A stretch of DNA of 38,601 bases, taken from assembly GCA_903873725.1 (NCBI GenBank), contig CAIQPV010000048.1:1-38601 (forward strand), read 5' to 3'. This DNA is from an uncultured Nitrosomonadales bacterium (GTDB taxonomy: Bacteria > Pseudomonadota > Gammaproteobacteria > Burkholderiales > Gallionellaceae). This document shows, in pieces, positions 26,576 to 34,968 of this stretch. The first letter of the stretch is position 1; every line of letters begins with the position of its first letter. A model generated the notes under the pieces. It made no database searches, was not told the DNA's origin, and was given only the letters and a program-made list of their open reading frames with translations. The position numbers and the translations under genes were made by a program.

Positions 26576-29014
26576 TCATTCCCGTTCAGAATCGGGAGGT
26601 TGCAATTTTAACTCGAAAATGAAAGTGCTGCCCATGCCTTCCCCCTCCGACTCTACCCAAATGCGCCCATCGTGATGTTCGACGATGCGTTTGCATAACG
26701 CCAAACCCATACCGGTACCCTCAAATCGTTGGCGCGACTGCAAGCGGCTGAAAAACTGGAACAGGCGGTCGATCTGCTTTGGGTTGATGCCGACGCCATG
26801 GTCGCGCACGCTCAGGCACCATGTATTTTCGTGTACCGAGGAATCAACCTCAACCAGCGCAGGTTGTTCCGCCTCCCGGAATTTGATGGCGTTACCGATC
26901 AAATTCTGGAACAAACGGGTCAGTTCGTCGCGACTGGCGAATACTTGCGGCCATTCTCCGCCCGTTCTCACCTCCGCTTTGGTTTCACCGATAAGCGGCG
27001 CAAGAAAACCCAAAGCCTCATCCAGTGAAATACGGCTCGCCATCCATTGCTTCGATTCTGTCTTGCGGCCGACGCGGGAATAATCGAGCAGGGAAACAAT
27101 CATCGAATCCATCCTGCGCGCACCATCCAGCGCAAAGCCGAGATTCTCCCGTTCATTCTCATCCAGTTTATCCTTCAGGCTGCGCTGCAATAACTGCAAA
27201 TGCCCGCTGATCGCGCGCAAAGGTTGGCGCATATCATGCGAAACGCTGTAGGCAAAGCGTGCAAGATCGGCGTTTGAAAGCTGCAAGGCATCTTCCGCTT
27301 TCTTGCGCTCGGTGATGTCATACACAATGGAAAACAACAATTCCTTGCCATTGTCATCAATAGGCGAGGAATAGACCTCCACAGTACGGATTTCGCCATT
27401 TGCCAGCCGATGGGGGAACACAAAATAATTGCGCTTTTCTTCCAGCGCCAGTTGCCACTCAGAGCGTATTTCGTCCTCGGGCAGGGTGTTGATCCGGTCT
27501 ATCCGCATACCGCACAGTTGATCCTCGGAGTAGCCGTAAAAATTGGCAGCCGCCGGGTTGGCATCAATAATCTCGCCGGCATGGGGATCTATCAACAACA
27601 TGGTCGAAGAATGTTTATGGAACATATCATGGAAACGTTGTTCACTTTCCCGCAATGCGATTTCCGCCAGTTTGAATTCGGTAATATTGCGGCTGATGCC
27701 GAATACTCCAACCACGGTTTTTCCATCGTCATCGAATACAGGCCATTTGTTTGTGCTGACCCAGCCTTGCTTGCCATTTTCGTCGTAATAAGGATCAATG
27801 CGGTTCAGGATGGGTGTCCCATCCCGAAATACCGGCAACTCCTCCTCGTAATAGATGCGCGCCGTTTCCTCGGGGAAGATTTCAAAATCATGCTTGCCAA
27901 CCATTTCGCGCCAACTTTGATGGCCGGTGATGTCCGCCAGCGTCTGGCTACAGAATCGGATGCGACTTTCCTTATCCTTGAAATAGATAAAGTCGGTGGT
28001 GCTTTCCAGCAGCGTCAAGAAATCCCGGTTAAGTTCTTGCAAAGCTTTAACTGCTGAACTTCGTCGTTTCTCTCCTATGTAAATGAGAATGACTGCCGAA
28101 GCCGTAGCGATGATGAACAGCAGTACCAGTCCGGTCGCCTTGATTGAAAAATTTCGCCATTCGGCGAGGTAGTCATCCTCAGCCAGGCCGGCAAATACAA
28201 ACAGCGGCAGGTCGCCCACCTGGTGAAAGGCGAACATGCGTTTGATGCCGTCCAGCCGTGATTCGGTGCGGTAAGTAGAATGATTTATTCCTTTCTCAAT
28301 AAGAGTCTTGGCGTAAAGGTTGGCAGTTTTTCCGATCTCGGATTCGTTTGCCGGGTAGCGGACAGCGAGATGAAGATCCTTGTCATACAGCGCTACCAAT
28401 CCATGTGCACCCAGATTAAGGGAACGATAGAACTGCTGGAAATACTCAATATTCAACACGACGATAGCAACACCGGCAAAGCTGCCATCCTCAAAATCAA
28501 GCCGCCGACTAAGAATTATTGTCCACTTACCGGTGCTGCGCGAGACAAGAGGGGGAGAAATCACCAGCCCGGACGCAGGGTCATCTCTTTGGCGCTTGAA
28601 ATAATCGCGGTCAGCAATATTGACATTAACTGTGGGGATATGATCGAGCGAACTATAAATGTAATTCCCCGAGGCGTTGACAACATGGAGGGCCGCCACT
28701 TCCGGCACGCTGTCAGCCTGGGATTTCAGCAACGCATGGAGTTCCTGCTTGCGTGAGCCACCCAAGCCGCGAACAAGCCGCATATCGCCAGGGCGCATGT
28801 TTCTCTGCATTTCGCGCAACAGTAGATCAACTTTCTGCACGGTTGCCAATGCATGCTCTTCCAGCACCTGCGTGATATTTTCCACTTCTATCCGGGCACC
28901 TTGATTAGCGCTTTGATATTCGTTGGAAAGGCCTAAAACCAGCAGTGAAACGACGCCCGCCAGTCCTGCAAGACCGAGAAGTATCGTCCGACCGATTGAA
29001 GTAGTCAGTTTCAT
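26576..29014 (-). CDS. Sensor histidine kinase with periplasmic double Cache domain and two PAS domains
   Basis: An 812-residue inner-membrane kinase. TM1 lies at about 8-29 and a dCache-type periplasmic domain at about 35-285, with SGNYIYSS near 115, the NIADRDYFKRQRDD segment near 132-145 and GLVISPPLVSRSTGKW near 149-164. TM2 is at about 293-314, PAS domains at about 328-450 and 455-572, and the HisKA helix carries His593 (VSHDMRQPLRA). The HATPase has NLIGNAIKF, DHGVGIN and GTGMGLALC. The periplasmic domain suggests sensing of a small extracellular ligand. It is preceded by the GGDEF-EAL gene (58 bases) and followed by the response regulator at 26023. Confidence 0.93.
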   Translation of the reverse strand: MKLTTSIGRTILLGLAGLAGVVSLLVLGLSNEYQSANQGARIEVENITQVLEEHALATVQKVDLLLREMQRNMRPGDMRLVRGLGGSRKQELHALLKSQADSVPEVAALHVVNASGNYIYSSLDHIPTVNVNIADRDYFKRQRDDPASGLVISPPLVSRSTGKWTIILSRRLDFEDGSFAGVAIVVLNIEYFQQFYRSLNLGAHGLVALYDKDLHLAVRYPANESEIGKTANLYAKTLIEKGINHSTYRTESRLDGIKRMFAFHQVGDLPLFVFAGLAEDDYLAEWRNFSIKATGLVLLFIIATASAVILIYIGEKRRSSAVKALQELNRDFLTLLESTTDFIYFKDKESRIRFCSQTLADITGHQSWREMVGKHDFEIFPEETARIYYEEELPVFRDGTPILNRIDPYYDENGKQGWVSTNKWPVFDDDGKTVVGVFGISRNITEFKLAEIALRESEQRFHDMFHKHSSTMLLIDPHAGEIIDANPAAANFYGYSEDQLCGMRIDRINTLPEDEIRSEWQLALEEKRNYFVFPHRLANGEIRTVEVYSSPIDDNGKELLFSIVYDITERKKAEDALQLSNADLARFAYSVSHDMRQPLRAISGHLQLLQRSLKDKLDENERENLGFALDGARRMDSMIVSLLDYSRVGRKTESKQWMASRISLDEALGFLAPLIGETKAEVRTGGEWPQVFASRDELTRLFQNLIGNAIKFREAEQPALVEVDSSVHENTWCLSVRDHGVGINPKQIDRLFQFFSRLQSRQRFEGTGMGLALCKRIVEHHDGRIWVESEGEGMGSTFIFELKLQPPDSERE

Positions 29015-29072
29015 CGACTAGTCTTTTATCACTCGAAATATATGGGGAAGATAGATCCCTTCGCTTTGTGCA

Positions 29073-31550
29073 TTATCCTGCCTTGCCCATCTCATGCACA
29101 CGTGCCAACCAGCTCTCTACGGGTTCGGGGCGACCAAACAGATACCCCTGATGGGTGACCGAACCGCGGGCATTCAAAAAATCTGCCTGTTCCTGTGTCT
29201 CTACTCCCTCCGCCACGACCTGAAAATGCAAATGCTTGGCAATGGACAAAATGGTTTCGACCAGTGCGGCATCGTTGGGGTCGGTGGTGGAATCCTGAAT
29301 GAAGCTCTTGTCTATCTTCAGTTCGTGGATGGGCAAGCGCTTGATATAGGCAAGACTGGAGTAACCCGTGCCGAAATCGTCAATGGAGAAATGGATTCCC
29401 AGTGCAGAAAGCGTGGTCATCTTGGCGATCACATCGCCGATATCGCCGATCACGATACCCTCTGTCAGTTCCAGCACAAGACGGCATGGATCGGCAGCAC
29501 TGACACGCAGTTGACGTTTAATCTCATCCACGAAATCCGGCTGCTGAAAATGCCGCGGGCTGATGTTGACAGACAGCCGCAAGGAGCGGCCTTCGGCATC
29601 GAGCAGTGCAAGCAAGCGGCATACGGATGACAGCATCCAGCGATCCAGCGCAACGATCATATCCGACGTTTCGGCCAGAGGGATAAACAAACCCGGCGGG
29701 ATCAAGCCGCGAGTGGGATGTTGCCAGCGCACCAGTGCTTCCGCGCCCACCTGCACGCCATTCGCATTAACCTGGGGTTGCAGGTAGAGCCGCAATTGAT
29801 TTTCCGCGATCGCTGTCCGCAACTCGGCTTCAATCTGAAAACGCTCCTTGACGGCCTCTCCGATCGTCGCCTCGAAAAACATGATACGGGCACGGCCTTC
29901 CATCTTGGCCTTTACCATCGCCATATCCGCCTGACGCAAAACTTCGACAGCCGTTTCCTGGGGAGATTCGGGCAGCACGGCAATACCAATACTGGCATCA
30001 ATATGGATAAACTCGTTATCCACTTCGATGGCTTCCCGCAGTGCCGTGCGCAACTTTTCCGCCACTGCCAGCGCTTCCCGTCCCACCGCTTCACGCGAAC
30101 TCCGCAGCCTTGGCAGCAGCACCCCAAACTCATCTGAATCAAGTCGTGCCAACAAATCATCGGTATGCAATATCAGACCGAAACGATCTGCCACAGCCCG
30201 CAGCAGCGCATCGCCGATGGCAAGGCCGCGTGCTTCATTAATTTCCTTGAACTTGTCTATATCAAGCAACAACACAGTTGCAAATCCACCGTCACGCTTG
30301 GCGCTCACCAGGGCCTGTTCAACCTGGCGAAGGAACAGGGCGCGGTTGGCCAAACCGGTAAGCGGGTCGCGCCAGGCCAGTTGCTCTACCTGGTCATGCG
30401 CGCGCTTGATCTCGCTCATGTCGGAAAATACTGCGACGTAGCTGATTGTCTTGCCGGCCCCGTCTTTAATCGTACTGATTGATTGCCATAGCGCATACTC
30501 TTCACCGCTCTTGCGTTTGTTCCATATCTCGCCAACCCACTCGCCCTTGCTGGTGAGGGACAACCAGAAATCGCGATAGAAAGCATGGTCATGCCGATTC
30601 GATTTGAGAATGCGGGGATTTTTCCCGATCACCTCGGCTTCGCTGTATCCTGTGATATGCGAAAAAGCAGGATTGACGGCGATGATGTTCCCTTCGACAT
30701 CAGTCACCAGAATTCCCTCGCCCGTCGTATCGAACACACGCGCCGCAAGGTTCAAGCGTGTTTCGACCCGCTTGCTTTCGGTAATATCGGTGATAAATCC
30801 ATGCCACAGGATACTGCCGTCTTCCTGCTTTTCCGGTCTTGCGTCGCCCATGCGCCAGCACACCCCTTGCCTGGGCAGCACGATGCGGTATTCGTGATGC
30901 CACGGTCGCAATGTTCGTGCCGACTCTTGTATGGAGGCGGCAACGCCTGCCGCATCTTCAGGATGCTGAAAAGCGAACACGCCCGTCGCATCCTCGCGGA
31001 CCTGCTCCGGCGTCACGCCGTAAAGGTCGAACAACGCTTTGCTGGCAAAGGGGAAACTCATACGGCCATCCGGTTCAAGTTTGAACTGGAAAATCAGACC
31101 GGGAACCTGATCGGAAAGCTTGTTCAGCAGGTCGTGGCTTTGCTGCAGGTTGACGGATAATAGTTTGCGCTCAATCGAGTAACGGATGGCCCGAACCAGC
31201 ACTTCGGTATCAAAATATCCCTTGATCAAATAATCCTGCGCGCCCGCTTCGAGAACCTGCAGGGCGAAATCAGTATCATCATGCCCCGTCAGCACGATCA
31301 GCGGCAGATCACCTGCTTCGAGGCGAACCGCATGAACGGTTTCAAATCCGGAGGAATCCGGAAGCGACAAATCCAGCAACAGGACATCAAACTTGTCTTG
31401 ACGCAGGGAGCGTATCGTTTCGGCCAGCGTAGTCACCCAAACGACATTGAACCGGGTCTCCGTGCTCGCGCGTAATGCCTGACGTGCCAGGTTGGCATCA
31501 CCCGGTTCATCTTCAACCAGCAATACGCGGTATGTGGCTGGCATATTCAT
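29073..31550 (-). CDS. Response regulator with PAS-PAS-GGDEF-EAL output, probable c-di-GMP phosphodiesterase
   Basis: An 825-residue soluble protein: receiver (about 6-122, VLLVEDEPGDAN, Asp60 in LLLDLSLPD), PAS domains (about 140-263 and 268-385), GGDEF domain (about 390-555) and EAL domain (about 570-815). The cyclase motif is degenerate (DSDEF at 471-475), so synthesis is unlikely; such domains often bind GTP and regulate the EAL. The EAL side keeps its catalytic set: EALVRW (604-609), NISPRHF, LELTEG, DDFGTGYSSLAYIKRL and VVAEGVET. It should therefore hydrolyse cyclic di-GMP to pGpG. The start is probably ATG 31550 or ATG 31544; an upstream in-frame start adds 15 unlikely residues. It is the first gene of the minus-strand signalling/corrinoid block. 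Confidence 0.92.
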   Translation of the reverse strand: MNMPATYRVLLVEDEPGDANLARQALRASTETRFNVVWVTTLAETIRSLRQDKFDVLLLDLSLPDSSGFETVHAVRLEAGDLPLIVLTGHDDTDFALQVLEAGAQDYLIKGYFDTEVLVRAIRYSIERKLLSVNLQQSHDLLNKLSDQVPGLIFQFKLEPDGRMSFPFASKALFDLYGVTPEQVREDATGVFAFQHPEDAAGVAASIQESARTLRPWHHEYRIVLPRQGVCWRMGDARPEKQEDGSILWHGFITDITESKRVETRLNLAARVFDTTGEGILVTDVEGNIIAVNPAFSHITGYSEAEVIGKNPRILKSNRHDHAFYRDFWLSLTSKGEWVGEIWNKRKSGEEYALWQSISTIKDGAGKTISYVAVFSDMSEIKRAHDQVEQLAWRDPLTGLANRALFLRQVEQALVSAKRDGGFATVLLLDIDKFKEINEARGLAIGDALLRAVADRFGLILHTDDLLARLDSDEFGVLLPRLRSSREAVGREALAVAEKLRTALREAIEVDNEFIHIDASIGIAVLPESPQETAVEVLRQADMAMVKAKMEGRARIMFFEATIGEAVKERFQIEAELRTAIAENQLRLYLQPQVNANGVQVGAEALVRWQHPTRGLIPPGLFIPLAETSDMIVALDRWMLSSVCRLLALLDAEGRSLRLSVNISPRHFQQPDFVDEIKRQLRVSAADPCRLVLELTEGIVIGDIGDVIAKMTTLSALGIHFSIDDFGTGYSSLAYIKRLPIHELKIDKSFIQDSTTDPNDAALVETILSIAKHLHFQVVAEGVETQEQADFLNARGSVTHQGYLFGRPEPVESWLARVHEMGKAG

Positions 31551-31768
31551 CTGAGAATTGTGGGTTACATCAAAAGTGGTTACTACAAATGCCAATTAAT
31601 CAACATGCCACGCTTGTTAAAAAGGCTTCTAACTCAATGCTTGCGTAGGCTAGTTCCATAATCACTCCCGATACTCATGCCATCTAAATCTGAACACATC
31701 AAACAACGCGGCAGGCCAGTAATGCAATCAGCATAATATACCAAACGTTATCACCTTTGAAATCGTAT

Positions 31769-31979
31769 TTTGAGGAAGCCAGCACTCAGCTCGAACGGAA
31801 TGAAAACGTTAAGTTATCCGTCCGGTAACTTCCAGTTGCGCGATAAAGCTCCACGTCCTGGATGCAATCCGAAGACCGGCGAGGATATACCGATCACGGC
31901 GCGGCGTGTGGTGACGTTTCACCCCAGTCACAAGCTCAAAGACTTGGTTGGGCACATCTATGAAACGGCACCGACCTGA
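31769..31979 (+). pseudogene. ihfA: ihfA remnant (3' half of integration host factor alpha), frameshifted
   Basis: From 31790 onward one frame gives [20 protein letters not shown] followed by [19 protein letters not shown], which is the DNA-binding arm and C-terminus of IHF alpha/HU-family proteins. Just upstream, a different frame gives [17 protein letters not shown], the preceding part of the same protein. The frames meet at about 31815-31825, where the expected LSGFGNF coding sequence is two bases short. The N-terminal half is missing, and bases 31551-31768 hold nothing I recognise. It is a truncated, frameshifted duplicate, not a working gene. The final GHIYETAPT is the natural-looking C-terminal tail. 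Confidence 0.8.
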
Positions 31980-31986
31980 TCCCAAC

Positions 31987-32175
31987 TACTTTAATCGTCC
32001 CTGCTTGTGTTTCTTCAAGGCATAGAACTGCTGACATTTCTTCACAATCTGCTTGAAATCTTCACGGTGTGTGCGATAGCGCACCGAATAGCACGATCTT
32101 AACCTCCATGATGTCAAGCTGTGGGTCAATACTGAAAGTGGTTGTTAGCGCTTGCGTCAGTGCGATCCTTCTCAT
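31987..32175 (-). pseudogene. Unrecognised decayed small reading frame
   Basis: From ATG 32175 the minus strand encodes MRRIALTQALTTTFSIDPQL, continuing DIMEVKIVLFGALSHTP before a stop at codon 39. A one-frame shift near 32070 connects it to REDFKQIVKKCQQFYALKKH and a basic end KQGRLK with stop at 31987. Both halves look protein-like, so a small gene with one frameshift is possible. I recognise no family. It sits in the gene-poor stretch between the GGDEF-EAL gene and the CHASE3 kinase, next to the ihfA remnant. Confidence 0.25.
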
Positions 32176-32207
32176 CGATCAGTTAACGATTTCTATGAAG
32201 AAATGCC

Positions 32208-34943
32208 ATGCCAAAAATAATTCGTAATCCTTCAATTGTAATGACTAATCCAAGCACTGGTATAGCTGTGGTTAAGGCACCCTTGAAAAGCATTTATAAA
32301 ATTCTTGCTTCGCTGACTGGCACAGCAATTCTGGTTGCTCTGGTCGCGGCATTGTTCATCTCATTCCGATCCATCCATGAATCTTCCGAGACTCGGGCGA
32401 ATACACTTTTAATCCTATCCAGCGCAGACGATTTGCTATCGTCGTTGAAAGATGCAGAGACCGGTCAGCGCGGCTTTATGTTGACAGGCGATGAGGCGTT
32501 CCTGGAACCCTATTTCGTGGTACGTGATGGCATCAATGGCCATCTTGATCAATTGCGTAAAACAACGTTGATCAGTGCTGCCCGTCAACACTTGGACGCA
32601 ATATCCCGGTTGATAGATGCCAAAATGGCCGAGCTCTTGCGCACTATTGAGTTACGCCGTAACCATCGCACGGTTGAAGCATTGGCTGTTGTATCAAGCG
32701 GTGTGGGCAAGCAGTTGATGGATTCCATTCGTACCGAAATGAATGGTTTCGTCCAGGTGGAGGAAGCGCAGCGGAAGCAGGACGATGAAAAATTTGAATC
32801 AAATATGCGGAGTATGTTCGCTTTCATCGTTGCCGCCAGCCTGATTACACTTCTTTTTGCTTTTGCCCTCGCTTATTTTATCTATCGGGGTACTCAGCAG
32901 CAGCTCAAGAATGCGGCTCTGCTCGAAACAAAGCATTTGCTTGAGATTCAGGAAGAATCAAACAAGCTATTGCAACATGCAAATATGACTTTGCAGGTCA
33001 GCGAGGAAAAGCTTGCAGTCACGCTTAACTCAATCGGCGACGCGGTAATAGCCACCGATTCTGAAGGGCGTGCGACACTTCTTAATCCACTTGCCGCTCA
33101 GCTTACCGGTTGGAAAGTAGAGGAAGCCATAGGCCGCCCGATCGATGAGATTTTTCATATCATCAACAAAGACACCCGGCTACCCGCCACTATTCCGGTA
33201 AAAGAAACGCTGGCACGCGGCACAATACATGGTCTGGCCAACCACACCGTTCTGATTTCACGTGATAGCAGCGAGTGTGATATCGCCGATAGTTGCGCAC
33301 CGATCCGCAGCCGCGACGGCAAAGTACTGGGTGCCGTACTGGTGTTCCGTGATGTCACCGGAGAATATGCGGCACAGCGGGTTCTGCACGACCAGCAGTT
33401 CTACACCCGTTCCCTCATCGAATCGAATATTGACGCGCTAATGACTACCGATCCGTCCGGCATCATTACCGACGTAAATCAACAGATGGTGTCGCTCACC
33501 GCGTGTCCGCGCGATGAATTGATCGGCACCCCCTTCAAAAAATACTTCACCGATCCCGAACGTGCCGAGGCAGGAATCAAGCGAGTGCTGAGCGAAAAGA
33601 AGGTCACCGACTACGAACTCACCGCTCGCGCCAGGGACGGTCGGGAAACGGTGGTATCTTACAACGCGAGCAATTTCTATGACCGCGACGGCTTGCTGCA
33701 GGGCGTGTTTGCCGCCGCACGCGATGTCACCGAACGTAATCGCCTTGACCGGGTGTTACAGGAAAAAAATGTCGAACTTAAAAGCGCCACAGCGGTGGCA
33801 GAACAAGCCAACCTTGCCAAATCCGAATTTCTTTCCAGCATGAGCCATGAACTGCGCACCCCGCTCAATGCCATCCTTGGGTTTGCCCAACTATTGGAGT
33901 CCGATTCCCCGCCCCCAACTCCCGTCCAGAAAGAAGGTTTGACAGAGATTCTTCAGTCGGGATGGCATCTATTGACATTGATCAACGAAGTGCTTGATCT
34001 TACAAAAATCGAGTCCGGTCATGCGACAATGTCTCAGGAACCGGTGTCGCTGGCAGAAGTTTTGCTCGAATGCCAGAAAATGTTCGGACCTCAGGCACAA
34101 CAGCGCGGCATCACGGTGGCTTTTCCTTTGCTCGACAAACCCAATTATATTCGTGCCGACCGGACTCGCGTGAAGCAGGTTCTTATCAACCTGCTTTCCA
34201 ACGCAATAAAATATAATATCAAACAGGGTACAGTCGAAGTTACCTGTTCAGAGATTACGACCGGAAGTATTCGCGTCAGCATCAGGGACACCGGCACGGG
34301 ACTTTCTCCGCAACACTTGACCCAACTATTCCAGGCATTTAATCGCCTCGGACAGGAAACAGGCGGCGAGGAAGGAACGGGTATCGGCCTCGTATTGGCC
34401 AAACGGTTGGTCGAGTTGATGGGTGGCGTTATTGGCGTGGAAAGCACGCTCGGGGTAGGAAGTGTATTCTGGTTCGAACTGCTCTCGGTTGATGAACCGC
34501 GCCTTTCCGAGGAAGAAGTCAACGCAGCGGCATTGATCAAACCTCATGCGCCCAGCAAGGCGCGGGTACACACCCTGCTCTACGTTGAGGACAACCCGGC
34601 CAACCTGAATCTGGTAAAACAAATTATCGCCCGTCATCCGGACATGCGCATGCTGAGTGCCAAGGACGGTTATAGCGGCATCAAGATAGCACGCACCCTC
34701 CAGCCGGATATTATCCTGATGGATATCAATATGTCCGGCATGAACGGTTACGAAGCCCTTGAAATCTTGAAATCAGACCCGACCACGGCCCATATTCCTG
34801 TGCTTGCACTCACAGCCAATGCCATGCCACGCGATATCAAGAAAGGTATGGAGGCTGGATTCTTCCGCTATATAACCAAGCCTATCATGGTCAACGAGTT
34901 CATGGAGGCACTGAATGTCGCGCTGGAATTTGCAGAACAATAA
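32208..34943 (+). CDS. Hybrid histidine kinase with CHASE3 sensor, two PAS domains and C-terminal receiver
   Basis: A 911-residue inner-membrane hybrid kinase. TM1 lies at about 31-53 and the periplasmic CHASE3 domain at about 55-200, with the characteristic DAETGQRGFMLTGDEAFLEPY at 82-102. TM2 is at about 203-226, followed by a coiled-coil linker and PAS domains at about 265-390 and 395-512. HisKA has His547 (SSMSHELRTPLNAILGF), the HATPase has NLLSNAIKY, DTGTGLS and GTGIGLVLAKRL, and the C-terminal receiver has VEDNPANL, LMDINMSGMNGYEA and a TKPI lysine. There is no adjacent output gene, so it may pass phosphate to a separate phosphotransfer protein. The start ATG 32208 has only a weak GAAGAA site; an ATG at 32241 is an alternative. 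It is convergent with nrdJ, 25 bases apart. Confidence 0.93.
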   Translation: MPKIIRNPSIVMTNPSTGIAVVKAPLKSIYKILASLTGTAILVALVAALFISFRSIHESSETRANTLLILSSADDLLSSLKDAETGQRGFMLTGDEAFLEPYFVVRDGINGHLDQLRKTTLISAARQHLDAISRLIDAKMAELLRTIELRRNHRTVEALAVVSSGVGKQLMDSIRTEMNGFVQVEEAQRKQDDEKFESNMRSMFAFIVAASLITLLFAFALAYFIYRGTQQQLKNAALLETKHLLEIQEESNKLLQHANMTLQVSEEKLAVTLNSIGDAVIATDSEGRATLLNPLAAQLTGWKVEEAIGRPIDEIFHIINKDTRLPATIPVKETLARGTIHGLANHTVLISRDSSECDIADSCAPIRSRDGKVLGAVLVFRDVTGEYAAQRVLHDQQFYTRSLIESNIDALMTTDPSGIITDVNQQMVSLTACPRDELIGTPFKKYFTDPERAEAGIKRVLSEKKVTDYELTARARDGRETVVSYNASNFYDRDGLLQGVFAAARDVTERNRLDRVLQEKNVELKSATAVAEQANLAKSEFLSSMSHELRTPLNAILGFAQLLESDSPPPTPVQKEGLTEILQSGWHLLTLINEVLDLTKIESGHATMSQEPVSLAEVLLECQKMFGPQAQQRGITVAFPLLDKPNYIRADRTRVKQVLINLLSNAIKYNIKQGTVEVTCSEITTGSIRVSIRDTGTGLSPQHLTQLFQAFNRLGQETGGEEGTGIGLVLAKRLVELMGGVIGVESTLGVGSVFWFELLSVDEPRLSEEEVNAAALIKPHAPSKARVHTLLYVEDNPANLNLVKQIIARHPDMRMLSAKDGYSGIKIARTLQPDIILMDINMSGMNGYEALEILKSDPTTAHIPVLALTANAMPRDIKKGMEAGFFRYITKPIMVNEFMEALNVALEFAEQ

Positions 34944-34968
34944 ATTTATCCTGACATACCCACAACTG

